Of a DNA stretch of 64,000 bases, positions 26,905 through 35,887 are shown piece after piece. The stretch spans positions 248,001 through 312,000 of the forward strand of contig JAFAEO010000004.1 in the NCBI GenBank assembly GCA_023423975.1. The letters are read 5' to 3'. The stretch is from Pseudomonadota bacterium. Its GTDB lineage: Bacteria; Pseudomonadota; Gammaproteobacteria; Burkholderiales; Burkholderiaceae_B. How positions within the stretch are numbered: the stretch's first letter is position 1; each line of letters opens with the position of its first letter. Position numbers and translations under genes: made by a program. The notes under the pieces are model-generated. The model worked only from the letters and a program-made list of their open reading frames with translations, was not told the DNA's origin and made no database searches.

Positions 26905-27064
26905 CAATTGAATTACCTCTCGTATTATCCGCGGTTGGGGTGCCGGGAAAGTGCCGGCCACCAGAAACAGCACGGCAAGCGATTATAGCTGTGTGGAAAA
27001 TAGCCGTGTAGTACACTCGGTGAAAAATAACACATCCGCTTGCGGTTCATAACTTCGGAAAACC

Positions 27065-29788
27065 ATGACGAAAACCCTGATTATCGCTGAGAAACCTTCA
27101 GTTGCACTCGATATCTCCCGTGCCTTGGGCGGCATGCATCGTGAAGGCGACTACTTTGAGAACGACCAGTATGTCCTGTCGTCCAGCGTAGGGCATTTGC
27201 TAACCCTGACCAATCCCGACGATGTTGTCCGCGGCAAATGGTCCTTCAATCATCTGCCGGCCATCCCGGCCAAAGCGTTCGATCTAAGACCGTCCGACAA
27301 AAGGGCCACCGACCGGCTCAAAATGCTGGTGCGCCTGCTCAAACGCAAAGATGTCACTGCCATTATCAACGCATGTGACGCCGGACGCGAGGGAGAGTTG
27401 ATCTTCCGTTACATTATCCAGTACTCGGGCGTCAATAAGCCCATCAAGCGGCTCTGGCTGCAGTCCATGACACGCAACGCCATTATTGAGGCCTTTGACA
27501 ATCTGCGCGACGACAGCGTGATGAAGCCGCTGGAAGCGGCAGCCCGCTCGCGCGCGGAAGCCGACTGGCTGATCGGCATCAACGGCACGCGCGCCATGAC
27601 CGCCTTCAACAGCAAGGACGGAGGTTTTTTCAAGACGCCTATCGGCCGGGTCCAGACGCCGACCCTGGCCATTGTTTTCGAACGTGAAGAAAAAATCCGC
27701 CAGTTCAAATCCCGCGACTACTGGGAAGTGCATGCCACCTTCGTGGCAGCCGGCGGCCTGTATGAAGGCAAGTGGTTCGACCCGGCCTTCAAGAAGGACG
27801 AACACGATCCCGAGAAAAGGGACAACCGCCTATGGTCGGCCGCCAGTGCGCAATCGGTGGTCGTTGCGTGTCGCCATAAAGACGGCACGGTTACCGAAGA
27901 ATCCAAGCCCTCGACATCCATGTCGCCAGGCCTGTTTGACCTGACATCGCTGCAGCGCGAAGCCAACTCCCGTTTCGGCTTTACCGCCAAAACAACACTG
28001 GCGCTGGCGCAAAGCCTGTACGAACGGCATAAGGCACTAACTTACCCGCGTACCGACTCACGCTACCTGCCTGAGGACTATCAAGGTACGGTCAAACAGA
28101 CCTTTGAGGCCATCGTGGGCGCAGAATCGCAGCTGGGACGCCGCAACGCACCCTTTGCAAAGAAGATTCTGCAAAACAGCTGGGTCCGGCCCAACAAGCG
28201 TATTTTTGACAACAAAAAGATCTCCGATCACTTTGCCATCATCCCGACCTTGCAGATCCCCAAGGAGCTGAGCGAAGCCGAAGCCAAGATCTACGACCTG
28301 GTGTCAAAACGCTTCATGGCCGTGTTCTTCCCACCCGCGGAATTCCGGGTCACCACGCGTATCACGATTGTGGCCAGCCATCACTTCAAAACTGAAGGCA
28401 AGGTGCTGATCAAGCCGGGCTGGCTGGAAATTTACGGACGCGAAAACCAGGAGAGCGATGCAACGCTGGTTCCCGTGGCTGAAAATGAAAACGTCAAAAC
28501 CGAAGATATCGCCGCCAAGGAGCTGGCAACCCGTCCGCCCGCCCGCTATACCGAAGCGACCTTGCTCTCGGCCATGGAAGGGGCCGGCAAGCTGGTAGAC
28601 GACGATGAACTGCGCGAAGCCATGTCCGAGCGCGGGCTGGGTACGCCAGCCACCCGCGCCACCATTATCGAAGGGCTGCTCAATGAACAGTACCTGCGAC
28701 GTGAAGGGCGCGAACTGATTCCCACTGCCAAGGCGCGTCAGCTCATGACGCTGCTGGTCGGACTGAACGTGCGCGAGCTGACCTCGCCCGAACTGACGGG
28801 TGAATGGGAACACAAGCTCAAGCAAATGGAACAGGGCCAGTTGGACCGCGAAGCGTTCATGCGTGAAATTGCGCAAAGCACGCAAATTATCGTCAAGCGG
28901 GCCAAGGAATACGAGCAGGACACCGTGCCCGGCGACTATGCCACGCTCACGACACCATGCCCGGCCTGCGGCAACGTCGTCAAGGAAAACTACCGCCGTT
29001 ACGCCTGCACCAACTGCGATTTTTCCATTACCAAGCATCCCGGCGGGCGCACCTTTGAAATTCCCGAAGTGGAAGAACTGTTGCAGAACAAAACCCTGGG
29101 CCCGCTCAGCGGTTTCATCAGTAAAATGGGACGGCCCTTTTCCGCTATTTTGCGCATTACGCCGGAAAACAAGCTGGAATTCGATTTTGGCCAGTCTGAC
29201 GACGACAACAGTGAGCCACTGGACGTCTCCCAGCTAACGCCAGTCGGCCATTGCCCAAAATGCAGTGGCAACGTCTACGACACCGGCATGAGCTATGTCT
29301 GCGAAAATTCGGTCAGCGAAAAGAAAACCTGCGACTTCAAGTCCGGCCGCGTGATCCTGCAACAGGAGATCAGCCACGAGCAGATGGGCAAATTGCTCAG
29401 CCAGGGTAAAACCGACCTGCTCGACGGATTTGTGTCCAATCGTACCAACCGTAAGTTCAAAGCCTACCTGGCCATGTCGAAAGCGGGTAAAATAGAGTTT
29501 GAATTTGAGCCCCGCCCTGCCAAAACGGCAAAAGCGGCGTCTAAATCGGCTGCCAAAGCCGCCAGCAAGTCTGCGGCAAAAAGCGCCGCTACCGCGGCAG
29601 AGGCCGACAGCGGCAAAGTGGTCAAAAAAGCAGCCAAGAAAACTGCCCGCAAGACCGCAAGCAAAACTGCCACCAAGAAAACAGCTGTCAAGCAAGCCAC
29701 TGCAAAGAAAGTCGCGAGCAAAAGCGCGACTGCCCGCAAGCAGACTGCCAAAACCGCCGACCCGGACGATACCGAGCCCGCATTTTAA
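27065..29788 (+). CDS. topB: DNA topoisomerase III with H1-like tail
   Basis: A 907-residue type IA topoisomerase. The Toprim domain starts TKTLIIAEKPSVA and has NACDAGREGELIFR (about 102-115) with the metal-binding acidic residues; the catalytic Tyr327 is in TYPRTDSRY. Zinc-ribbon Cys pairs follow (CPAC...CTNC at about 640-665, HCPKC later). After about residue 815 comes a tail of some 90 residues composed largely of Ala, Lys, Ser and Thr in AAKKTA-type repeats, like bacterial histone H1-like proteins. TopB decatenates daughter chromosomes; the tail probably adds nonspecific DNA binding. Standard E. coli TopB has about 650 residues and no such tail. Confidence 0.93.
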   Translation: MTKTLIIAEKPSVALDISRALGGMHREGDYFENDQYVLSSSVGHLLTLTNPDDVVRGKWSFNHLPAIPAKAFDLRPSDKRATDRLKMLVRLLKRKDVTAIINACDAGREGELIFRYIIQYSGVNKPIKRLWLQSMTRNAIIEAFDNLRDDSVMKPLEAAARSRAEADWLIGINGTRAMTAFNSKDGGFFKTPIGRVQTPTLAIVFEREEKIRQFKSRDYWEVHATFVAAGGLYEGKWFDPAFKKDEHDPEKRDNRLWSAASAQSVVVACRHKDGTVTEESKPSTSMSPGLFDLTSLQREANSRFGFTAKTTLALAQSLYERHKALTYPRTDSRYLPEDYQGTVKQTFEAIVGAESQLGRRNAPFAKKILQNSWVRPNKRIFDNKKISDHFAIIPTLQIPKELSEAEAKIYDLVSKRFMAVFFPPAEFRVTTRITIVASHHFKTEGKVLIKPGWLEIYGRENQESDATLVPVAENENVKTEDIAAKELATRPPARYTEATLLSAMEGAGKLVDDDELREAMSERGLGTPATRATIIEGLLNEQYLRREGRELIPTAKARQLMTLLVGLNVRELTSPELTGEWEHKLKQMEQGQLDREAFMREIAQSTQIIVKRAKEYEQDTVPGDYATLTTPCPACGNVVKENYRRYACTNCDFSITKHPGGRTFEIPEVEELLQNKTLGPLSGFISKMGRPFSAILRITPENKLEFDFGQSDDDNSEPLDVSQLTPVGHCPKCSGNVYDTGMSYVCENSVSEKKTCDFKSGRVILQQEISHEQMGKLLSQGKTDLLDGFVSNRTNRKFKAYLAMSKAGKIEFEFEPRPAKTAKAASKSAAKAASKSAAKSAATAAEADSGKVVKKAAKKTARKTASKTATKKTAVKQATAKKVASKSATARKQTAKTADPDDTEPAF

Positions 29789-29792
29789 GCGA

Positions 29793-29812
29793 CCCCCGCC
29801 TCACCCCGGGGG
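29793..29812 (+). promoter_or_regulatory. GC hairpin masking the hemN ribosome-binding site
   Basis: CCCCCG (29793-29798) can pair with CGGGGG (29807-29812) around an 8-base loop. The G-run is the only Shine-Dalgarno-like sequence before the hemN ATG at 29816, so the hairpin could hold back translation. A 6-pair stem may also act as a modest terminator for topB. Confidence 0.35.
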
Positions 29813-29815
29813 CGC

Positions 29816-31186
29816 ATGTACAGAATGAACACACTTATTCAGAAATACAACATCCCCGGTCCACGCTATACCAGCTACCCCACCGTTCCGTACTGGGACG
29901 AAAGCAGTTTCGATAGCGACGCCTATCTGCAGACCGTCAGACGCAGTTTTACAGAGTCCAATGCCCAGGAAGGCATCAGCCTGTATATTCACCTGCCGTT
30001 CTGTGAGGTGCTCTGTACGTTCTGCGCCTGTCACAAGCGCATTACAAAAAAACACAGTGTCGAAGAGCCCTATGTCGAGGCGGTCCTCAAAGAATGGGCC
30101 ATGTACCGCAAATTACTCGGCGGCAAACCGGTCATCAGGGAAATTCACCTGGGCGGCGGCACGCCAACGTTTTTTAGCAGCGCCAACCTGCAGCGCCTGC
30201 TGAACGGGATTCTGGACGACGCCATCATCCATGAGCACCATGAGTTCAGTTTCGAAGGCCATCCCAACAATACCCGCAAGGAGCACCTGCAGACCCTGTA
30301 CGATCTGGGCTTTCGCAGGGTCAGCTACGGCGTGCAGGACTATGACCCCATGGTCCAGAAGGCCATCCACCGCATCCAGCCCTATGAAAACGTGCTCAAT
30401 GCGACCGACGCAGCGCGCGCGATCGGCTATACCAGTGTCAGTCATGATCTGATCTTCGGTCTGCCATTCCAAAGCTGGGCAGCCATGGAATCGACCATCA
30501 AGAAAACCATCGCGCTCAAACCCGATCGCCTGGCCTTCTATTCCTACGCCCACGTGCCCTGGATCAAGGGCAACGGACAGCGCGGCTTCGACGAAAATGA
30601 CCTGCCGTCCGGCGAAGAAAAACGCGCCCTGTATGAAAATGGCAAGCGGCTGCTCGAAGAACTGGGCTATGTGGAAATTGGCATGGATCACTTTTCCCTG
30701 CCATCCGATTCACTGTATCAGGCCATGCTCAAAAAGGACCTGCACCGCAATTTCATGGGCTACACCTCCTCATCAACCCAACTGATGATCGGCCTGGGCG
30801 TGTCGGCCATCAGCGACACCTGGTACGCCTTTGCGCAAAACGAAAAAGTCCTGGAGGATTATTATGCCCGCGTCGAAAGCGGAGTGTTGCCGCTGTTCCG
30901 CGGTCATTTGCTGGATCAGGAGGATCTGGTCATCCGTCGCCATATTCTGAACCTGATGTGTCAGCTGCAGACCAGCTGGGCCGATCCGGCCATGCAATTT
31001 CCCGAACTGCCCGATGTGCTGGAGCGGCTGCAAGAAATGCAAAGCGACGGCCTGATCCGCATTGGCACCGACCGCATTGATATTACCGAAGCCGGACGCA
31101 CCTTCGCTCGCAATATCTGTATGGCATTTGATCTGCGCATGCTGCGCAAGCAGCCGAATGCGCGGATTTTCTCGATGACGGTATAA
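29816..31186 (+). CDS. hemN: Oxygen-independent coproporphyrinogen III dehydrogenase
   Basis: A 456-residue radical SAM enzyme that oxidatively decarboxylates coproporphyrinogen III in anaerobic heme synthesis. The iron-sulfur motif is CEVLCTFCAC with Cys63, 67 and 70 as cluster ligands and Cys72 as the extra conserved Cys of true HemN. LIQKYNIPGPRYTSYPT at the N-terminus, HLGGGTPTFF and the C-terminal HemN domain with MLRKQP complete it. An internal ATG at 29825 is an alternative start. Oxygen-responsive control (FNR) is common, but I saw no FNR site just upstream. A methyltransferase gene follows after nine bases. Confidence 0.94.
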   Translation: MYRMNTLIQKYNIPGPRYTSYPTVPYWDESSFDSDAYLQTVRRSFTESNAQEGISLYIHLPFCEVLCTFCACHKRITKKHSVEEPYVEAVLKEWAMYRKLLGGKPVIREIHLGGGTPTFFSSANLQRLLNGILDDAIIHEHHEFSFEGHPNNTRKEHLQTLYDLGFRRVSYGVQDYDPMVQKAIHRIQPYENVLNATDAARAIGYTSVSHDLIFGLPFQSWAAMESTIKKTIALKPDRLAFYSYAHVPWIKGNGQRGFDENDLPSGEEKRALYENGKRLLEELGYVEIGMDHFSLPSDSLYQAMLKKDLHRNFMGYTSSSTQLMIGLGVSAISDTWYAFAQNEKVLEDYYARVESGVLPLFRGHLLDQEDLVIRRHILNLMCQLQTSWADPAMQFPELPDVLERLQEMQSDGLIRIGTDRIDITEAGRTFARNICMAFDLRMLRKQPNARIFSMTV

Positions 31187-31195
31187 AGGCACAGC

Positions 31196-32017
31196 ATGAC
31201 CCTGATTCCGGAAATCAAGCCACAACAGTCTTTGGAATTGCTCAAGGAACTGCATATCCTCACACGTGAGGGGAAAATCAACCAGGACACACGGCGCAAG
31301 CTCAAGCAGGTTTACCACCTGTACCAGTTCATTGAACCCCTTATGCAAACCATCCTGGACGAGCGGCAGGCACTGTCGCTGGTTGACCACGGCGCCGGCA
31401 AGTCCTATCTCGGTTTTATTCTGTACGACCTGTTCCTCAAGGACCACGACAGCGCGACGGTGTATGGCATTGAGTCGCGCGCCGACCTGGTCAAAAAATC
31501 AGAAGACCTGGCCCGGCGCCTGGAATTTAAAGGCATGCAGTTCAAGGATATGACTGTCGAGCAGTCCATTGCGTCGGCCGATCTGCCCGAAAAAATAGAC
31601 ATTGTCACCGCACTTCACGCCTGCAATACCGCCACAGACGATGCTATCCGCTTTGCCCTGGCTCGCGATGCGCGTTTTATTGTGCTGGTGCCCTGCTGCC
31701 AGGCCGAAGTGGCCGCAAGGCTGCGTGCCACCAAGGGCAATACTCTGGGCAAGACGCCTTTGTCCGAACTATGGCGCCACCCCCTGCACACCCGCGAGTT
31801 CGGCAGCCAGATCACAAATGTATTACGCTGCTTGCAACTGGAAGCGCGCGGCTACCAGGTGACCGTAACGGAACTGGTGGGCTGGGAACACTCCATGAAA
31901 AACGAGCTGATCATCGCAAAAAAAACCGGCGGCTTCAAGAAAAGCGCGCGCGAACGGCAACTGGCCATTCTGAAGGAATGCCATCTGGAAGCGCTACAGG
32001 AGCGGTTTGCTTATTGA
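31196..32017 (+). CDS. Class I SAM-dependent methyltransferase
   Basis: A 273-residue methyltransferase, apparently of the Methyltransf_32 type. The SAM-binding motif I is LVDHGAGKSYLG (about 62-73), motif II is YGIESR, and TALHACNTATDDAIRFAL (about 138-155) is followed by LVPCCQAE with a conserved Cys pair. The first 50 residues are helical and the C-terminus is basic (GGFKKSARERQ), suggesting an RNA or nucleoprotein substrate. It follows hemN by nine bases with AAAGG before the ATG and so is probably in the same operon. The substrate is unknown. Confidence 0.8.
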   Translation: MTLIPEIKPQQSLELLKELHILTREGKINQDTRRKLKQVYHLYQFIEPLMQTILDERQALSLVDHGAGKSYLGFILYDLFLKDHDSATVYGIESRADLVKKSEDLARRLEFKGMQFKDMTVEQSIASADLPEKIDIVTALHACNTATDDAIRFALARDARFIVLVPCCQAEVAARLRATKGNTLGKTPLSELWRHPLHTREFGSQITNVLRCLQLEARGYQVTVTELVGWEHSMKNELIIAKKTGGFKKSARERQLAILKECHLEALQERFAY

Positions 32018-32117
32018 CGCGTTGAAAGCAACCAATCAGCTTGATCGTGCAGACTGCCGCACGGACGATCCCGGTGATCTAATCGCATCCGGCACATCGG
32101 CAAATGAGCGCAAGCCG

Positions 32118-32549
32118 CTATTTTTTTTCTGACGATTTGCCGCCCCCGCTCGTCACCCATTTGCCAACGAGCCGATCCAGCTGGCCGCTGTGGAAAAGGT
32201 CAATGCATTTCATGGTATTGAATTCGGACTCAATCGATCCCCCGTAATTGCGGGCCGCGTAAGTTTTGACAAGTTCACGTATTTCACCATAGGCCTCCAG
32301 GGGCTGGCGACCGAATTCCAGATAGGCGCTGGCAGTCTCACCAGCATCGTCTTTATCTCGCTGATCCTTGTTGACGATTCCCAGGCAAACACTCAGCGCC
32401 CAGTTCTTGAGCAGCGTTTCCTGCGAATATCGCTCCATTTCAGTGCCAAGGCCTGGCGATTGGGATTGCGCAACTGCCTCATGTGAACCCGTCAACGCGG
32501 CGCCCACCAATACGGTCGCGGCCAGGACGGGTTTTATTTTAATTCCCAT
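32118..32549 (-). CDS. Tai4-family type VI amidase immunity protein
   Basis: A 143-residue secreted protein with a signal peptide ending AVA-Q (residue 27), as expected for a periplasmic immunity protein. The pattern TLLKNWALSVCLGI, ASAYLEFG, YGEIRELVKTYAAR and MKCIDLFHSGQLDRLV is that of Tai4 proteins, which block the Tae4 peptidoglycan amidase; Cys55 and Cys115 probably form the family's disulfide. The ATG lies inside the last codons of the upstream effector remnant, overlapping by 16 bases in another frame. The gene itself is intact. I recognised the family from motif memory, so I rate it probable rather than certain. Confidence 0.78.
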   Translation of the reverse strand: MGIKIKPVLAATVLVGAALTGSHEAVAQSQSPGLGTEMERYSQETLLKNWALSVCLGIVNKDQRDKDDAGETASAYLEFGRQPLEAYGEIRELVKTYAARNYGGSIESEFNTMKCIDLFHSGQLDRLVGKWVTSGGGKSSEKK

Positions 32550-33033
32550 ATCGAGGCAGTCTCCGGTGTGAAAGTACCATTGTCAGGATCAGACATAAGG
32601 TGACAAACATCCGAACACCTCGTGCCATTCCATAGTGTCACGTGCCCTCTGGCATTTCGCCACCCGCTACCTTTGACCACGATCAACCCCTTCATGCCAG
32701 CAAAATCCTCAGGCTTCGGAGACGCAACGGTTTTGTCCGGTTTTCCGAAATGACGCTCAAGGTAATCCATCATATCTTGACACGATATAGATATTGCCGG
32801 TTATCGGCGCCGCTGACCATGGCATAAAGCGAACTTTTCATGATAGGAAATCCGGTCTTATTAAGCACATAACTCATCCGGATCGGACAAGCGTTCTGAA
32901 ATCCGCCCAGTTCCTTTGGCATCTCGGTATTGGCCTATACCGCACCACCGATCTTCGCACCGACGCCCCGAACCGACGTATTGACATCCATAAATGCGAT
33001 CCATGCCGCATTAAATGCGGGCCTCCCAGCCAT
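32534..33033 (-). pseudogene. Tae4-type peptidoglycan amidase effector, disrupted
   Basis: Reading the minus strand from the ATG at 33033 (AAGGAG five bases ahead) gives MAGRPAFNAAWIAFMDVNT, then VGAKIGGAV, an in-frame TAG at 32937-32935, and ANTEMPKELGGFQNACPIRM continuing to YLYRVK. Near 32775 one base is missing; the next frame resumes with MMDYLERHFGKPD and runs to the stop at 32534. Restoring one base gives 166 residues, the usual Tae4 length. The catalytic Cys (NACPIRMSY), His (RGHVTLWNG) and the later Asp/Cys (CSDVCH) are all still there, so the damage is recent. Tae4 cleaves the D-glutamate to diaminopimelate bond of peptidoglycan and is delivered by type VI secretion; no secretion genes are present here. 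Confidence 0.8.
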
Positions 33034-33242
33034 GACATCTCCTTATTGTTGAATAAATCCGATAGGGTGAACATGCATAGTTTAAATAAAGTCTGTCTCT
33101 GTGATTATTAAACGATGCCAATTTCTGTTGCAAAACCTACCGCCTTACCCAAAACACAAAGACATGCAGCGTCCAGATGTCCTTCACGCAAATCCCGCCT
33201 AAACCAATCTGCCTGCTTACTCGCACTCATTTTGTGAACGTA

Positions 33243-33830
33243 TTACTCCGCCGGAAAAACAGGCTCGCCCAGATTCTGCATCAGGCGATTGGCCCAGCCG
33301 AACACCGATACGGAATGAATCAAATCCAGCATCTCTATTTCGCTAAAGCCCTGGTCCTTCAATACCTGCAAGTTCTGGGCGTCAAACCCGGCCACATCGC
33401 GCGTGAGGGCTGTCGCGACATCGATCACGGCAGCATCGCGTTCATTTTTTGCTGCGCTAGCAGGATCCACAAACACGTCGTGCACGATTTCATTACGCTT
33501 GGCCAGTTGCTCGAAGCGCTGCGCATGCACTGAAGCGCAATAGACGCAACCGTTGATGCGCGAAACCGCCAGGGCGCCCAGTTCGCGATCAGCGCGATTT
33601 AACCCGCCTGGCGCATACATGATGGCGTTATACGTGAAGGAGCGCTGGTCCAGAATGTGCGGCTCGTGCACCAGCAGCAGATAATAATCGGACGTTTTGG
33701 CCTGCGGATGACTCGCTTCCAGTACCTTGTTCTGTTCGGGTGTTGCGGCATTGGCATCCACCACATCCAGCCAGGCTTTCCAGCCCAGCGTCTGGTTGGT
33801 AAATCCGTTGACTTTGATTACATCGCTCAT
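33243..33830 (-). CDS. Alkylhydroperoxidase domain protein, Avi_7169-like
   Basis: A 195-residue AhpD-fold protein. The redox motif is INGCVYCASVHAQRFEQLAK (about 99-118), with the CxxC pair and the downstream His of the alkylhydroperoxidase family; the C-terminus has LIHSVSVFGWANRLMQNLGEP. Length and motifs fit the group named after Avi_7169, which is found paired with a second CMD-type protein and a peptide-type ABC importer, as here. Its ATG overlaps the stop of the upstream partner by four bases. A reductive or peroxide-protective step in the degradation of the imported compound is plausible but not shown. Confidence 0.82.
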   Translation of the reverse strand: MSDVIKVNGFTNQTLGWKAWLDVVDANAATPEQNKVLEASHPQAKTSDYYLLLVHEPHILDQRSFTYNAIMYAPGGLNRADRELGALAVSRINGCVYCASVHAQRFEQLAKRNEIVHDVFVDPASAAKNERDAAVIDVATALTRDVAGFDAQNLQVLKDQGFSEIEMLDLIHSVSVFGWANRLMQNLGEPVFPAE

Positions 33831-34339
33831 GCTGCCTGCTCCAGTTTCTGCATTGCCTTCAATCCGGCTACCAGACGTATCTGGTAGGCCAGAAACCCGA
33901 TCAATTGCCCAAGCACAACCACGTCCTGCGTAGACATACCTGATTTTTTCAACGTCAACAGCGCGTCTTCGTTGCCTTCTATCGGATCCAGAATCAGTTT
34001 TTTGGTAAATTGCAGGGCACTGTTCAATTCAGATTTCCCAATATCCTCAACATGGTCTTGGGCCACCATCTGCACCAGCTTCTCGTCGATACCCGCCTGC
34101 AGCGCCTGCTCGGTATAGTGCGTCGTCAGCTCATGCGCGTTCATCAAGCTGCTGGCATACAGGGCAACCAGCCAGCGATCCTGCAGCGCAAGACTCAGGT
34201 CGGGTGAAAACAGGGCGGCATAGCTTGACTGCGTGCCATTTTTTACTTTCTCCCTGAACTGCCGGGCCTGCCAGGTTTTACTGTCCGGCTTCAGATTGAG
34301 CAGCGTATCGACCAGATCGAATGCCTCTGCGCTTTGCAT
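33827..34339 (-). CDS. CMD-domain protein, Avi_7170-like
   Basis: A 170-residue helical protein of the group named after Avi_7170, the usual partner of the downstream gene. It shows DLVDTLLNL near the start, RWLVALYASSLMNAHELTTHYTEQ in the middle and VVLGQLIGFLAYQIRLVAG near the end; there is no CxxC, so it cannot act as a dithiol peroxidase alone. It could form a mixed complex with the Avi_7169-like protein, whose gene overlaps it. It follows the BAAT-type gene by about 90 bases on the same strand. Function unproven. Confidence 0.78.
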   Translation of the reverse strand: MQSAEAFDLVDTLLNLKPDSKTWQARQFREKVKNGTQSSYAALFSPDLSLALQDRWLVALYASSLMNAHELTTHYTEQALQAGIDEKLVQMVAQDHVEDIGKSELNSALQFTKKLILDPIEGNEDALLTLKKSGMSTQDVVVLGQLIGFLAYQIRLVAGLKAMQKLEQAA

Positions 34340-34432
34340 AATATTTCCTTTGCGTTGTTGCTCGTAAATTCATGACATCTGTAACACACTATCGACACAG
34401 CTGTCGCTCGTGTGTGCGACTGTAGCCGCTGT

Positions 34433-35767
34433 TTATACTGCGGCCGTTTTTTTGCCGTCTTCCTGCCTATCCTTCAGGTGCGCCCTCACAGCATTCTGCA
34501 GGAACTCCTTGACAGCGGTCCAGCTATGCTCATCGGACTGGGCGTTGGCCGAGGGTGTCCCGCCGCCGGTATTGATTTTGCCGGAAACAGGATGCGCATA
34601 GACCAGTTGGGTCGTCGGCACATACGGAAACACTATGCTGTGGCCCCCGTCCTTGGTATCCACCCACTGCACGACGTGCCCAAACCCAACCTGCCCCAGG
34701 TGATCGTAAATCATTTTGCTGTACAAACTGGATGGCCAGGCGCCATCATCAGTAGCGGACAGCATAATGATCGGCCCCTGAATCTTCTCGACCTCAATGC
34801 GCGCGCGAGCGACCGCCTCGCTATCCTGCAAGGCAGTCATGATGGCACGTGCGTGGCGATGCGGCGACGGACCTTCGTCAAATGGCGCCCAGGTGGCCGT
34901 TTTATTGTCCTGCCAGACATGCGTTAACGGTTTGCCGTTAAGCAGCCAGGCGGGGCCATCGCGCCCCACTCTCGGATCAGCCGCGTTCTGCCCGCTGTGC
35001 ACCACTGCGCCAGGCACATACGCCACGACGGCACTCACATCCAGGGGATAAATGCTGGCCAGAAGCAGTACCAGCTCTCCGCCACGTGACTGACCGCTCA
35101 GGGCAACAAAGCCGCCCAGCGGGCGCTGCGTTCGGCGCAACCAGTCCATGCCTTTTCTGAAATACTCCAGTGGCGTATTGGAAATATAATCGGATAATCC
35201 CGGCGCCTTGAAGTAACCCAATGCAAATGCAATATAACCACGTGACGCATACAATGCCGCGCGCGGCTCGTTGATACCGCCACCAGAGCCGTTCAGGATC
35301 ATGACGGCCGGATGAGGGCCCGGCGTGGCGGGTAAAAACAATGTTCCCACCAGACCATCCTCGCGGACCTCACTGCGCTCTACGCCCTCTTGCATCAGGC
35401 GCTGTGTGAGCGTTGCACGCAGCGTCGTGTTGGCTGTGGTCACGGTCAGCTCGGTAATCAGCGGTTGCGCCATCGTGTCCGCAAAAACTTCGCGGCAATT
35501 ATCCTGCTCCGGCACCTGCGACCACAGCAAGCCCATGGGCGACACTTCCTGATAACTGCCCGCCAGCGGCGCCTGGCGCGTCAGATCCACAATACCTTGC
35601 GCGTCAGCTTCAAATTGAGCCTGGCTGCGCCATGTCACACCCGCGGCGCGCTCGGTCTGGCTCACAATCGTAATACGTTCGCCAGCCGACAGGCCTTCAA
35701 CGCGAATGGCGCGAGGTTCGTCGATCAGCGCATCAGCCGGTGTTACCGACAGTATTTCATTTGACAT
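34433..35767 (-). CDS. Acyl-CoA thioesterase / BAAT-type alpha/beta hydrolase
   Basis: A 444-residue two-domain protein: an N-terminal immunoglobulin-like acyl-CoA thioester hydrolase domain (about 5-130; LSAGERITIVSQTE, GSYQEVSPMGLLWS) and a C-terminal BAAT catalytic domain. The nucleophile is Ser227 in GQSRGG, with a later Asp (SATDDGAWPSS) and His (DGGHSIVFPY) completing the triad. Ser instead of Cys suggests thioesterase or acyl-ester hydrolysis rather than amino-acid conjugation. It lies between the importer's binding-protein gene and the Avi_7170-like gene and probably works on the imported compound. Confidence 0.84.
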   Translation of the reverse strand: MSNEILSVTPADALIDEPRAIRVEGLSAGERITIVSQTERAAGVTWRSQAQFEADAQGIVDLTRQAPLAGSYQEVSPMGLLWSQVPEQDNCREVFADTMAQPLITELTVTTANTTLRATLTQRLMQEGVERSEVREDGLVGTLFLPATPGPHPAVMILNGSGGGINEPRAALYASRGYIAFALGYFKAPGLSDYISNTPLEYFRKGMDWLRRTQRPLGGFVALSGQSRGGELVLLLASIYPLDVSAVVAYVPGAVVHSGQNAADPRVGRDGPAWLLNGKPLTHVWQDNKTATWAPFDEGPSPHRHARAIMTALQDSEAVARARIEVEKIQGPIIMLSATDDGAWPSSLYSKMIYDHLGQVGFGHVVQWVDTKDGGHSIVFPYVPTTQLVYAHPVSGKINTGGGTPSANAQSDEHSWTAVKEFLQNAVRAHLKDRQEDGKKTAAV

Positions 35768-35887
35768 AGATCTTCCATTAATTCTGCACTCGCGCCATCA
35801 CCAATGGCCCGTGGCAGATGCAAGATCTGCACGCCGGACCCGCAAAGCAGTGATGACGGGAGCGCTGGTATTGCCCCAGCTGCCAGC

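Noticed and set aside
29540..29760. Repetitive DNA in the topB 3' end as a possible repeat array
   Set aside because: The repeats follow the reading frame and encode a Lys/Ala-rich tail; there are no regular spacers, so not CRISPR.
32118..33242. A complete type VI secretion locus
   Set aside because: Only the effector remnant and the immunity gene are recognisable; no structural genes lie in the window.
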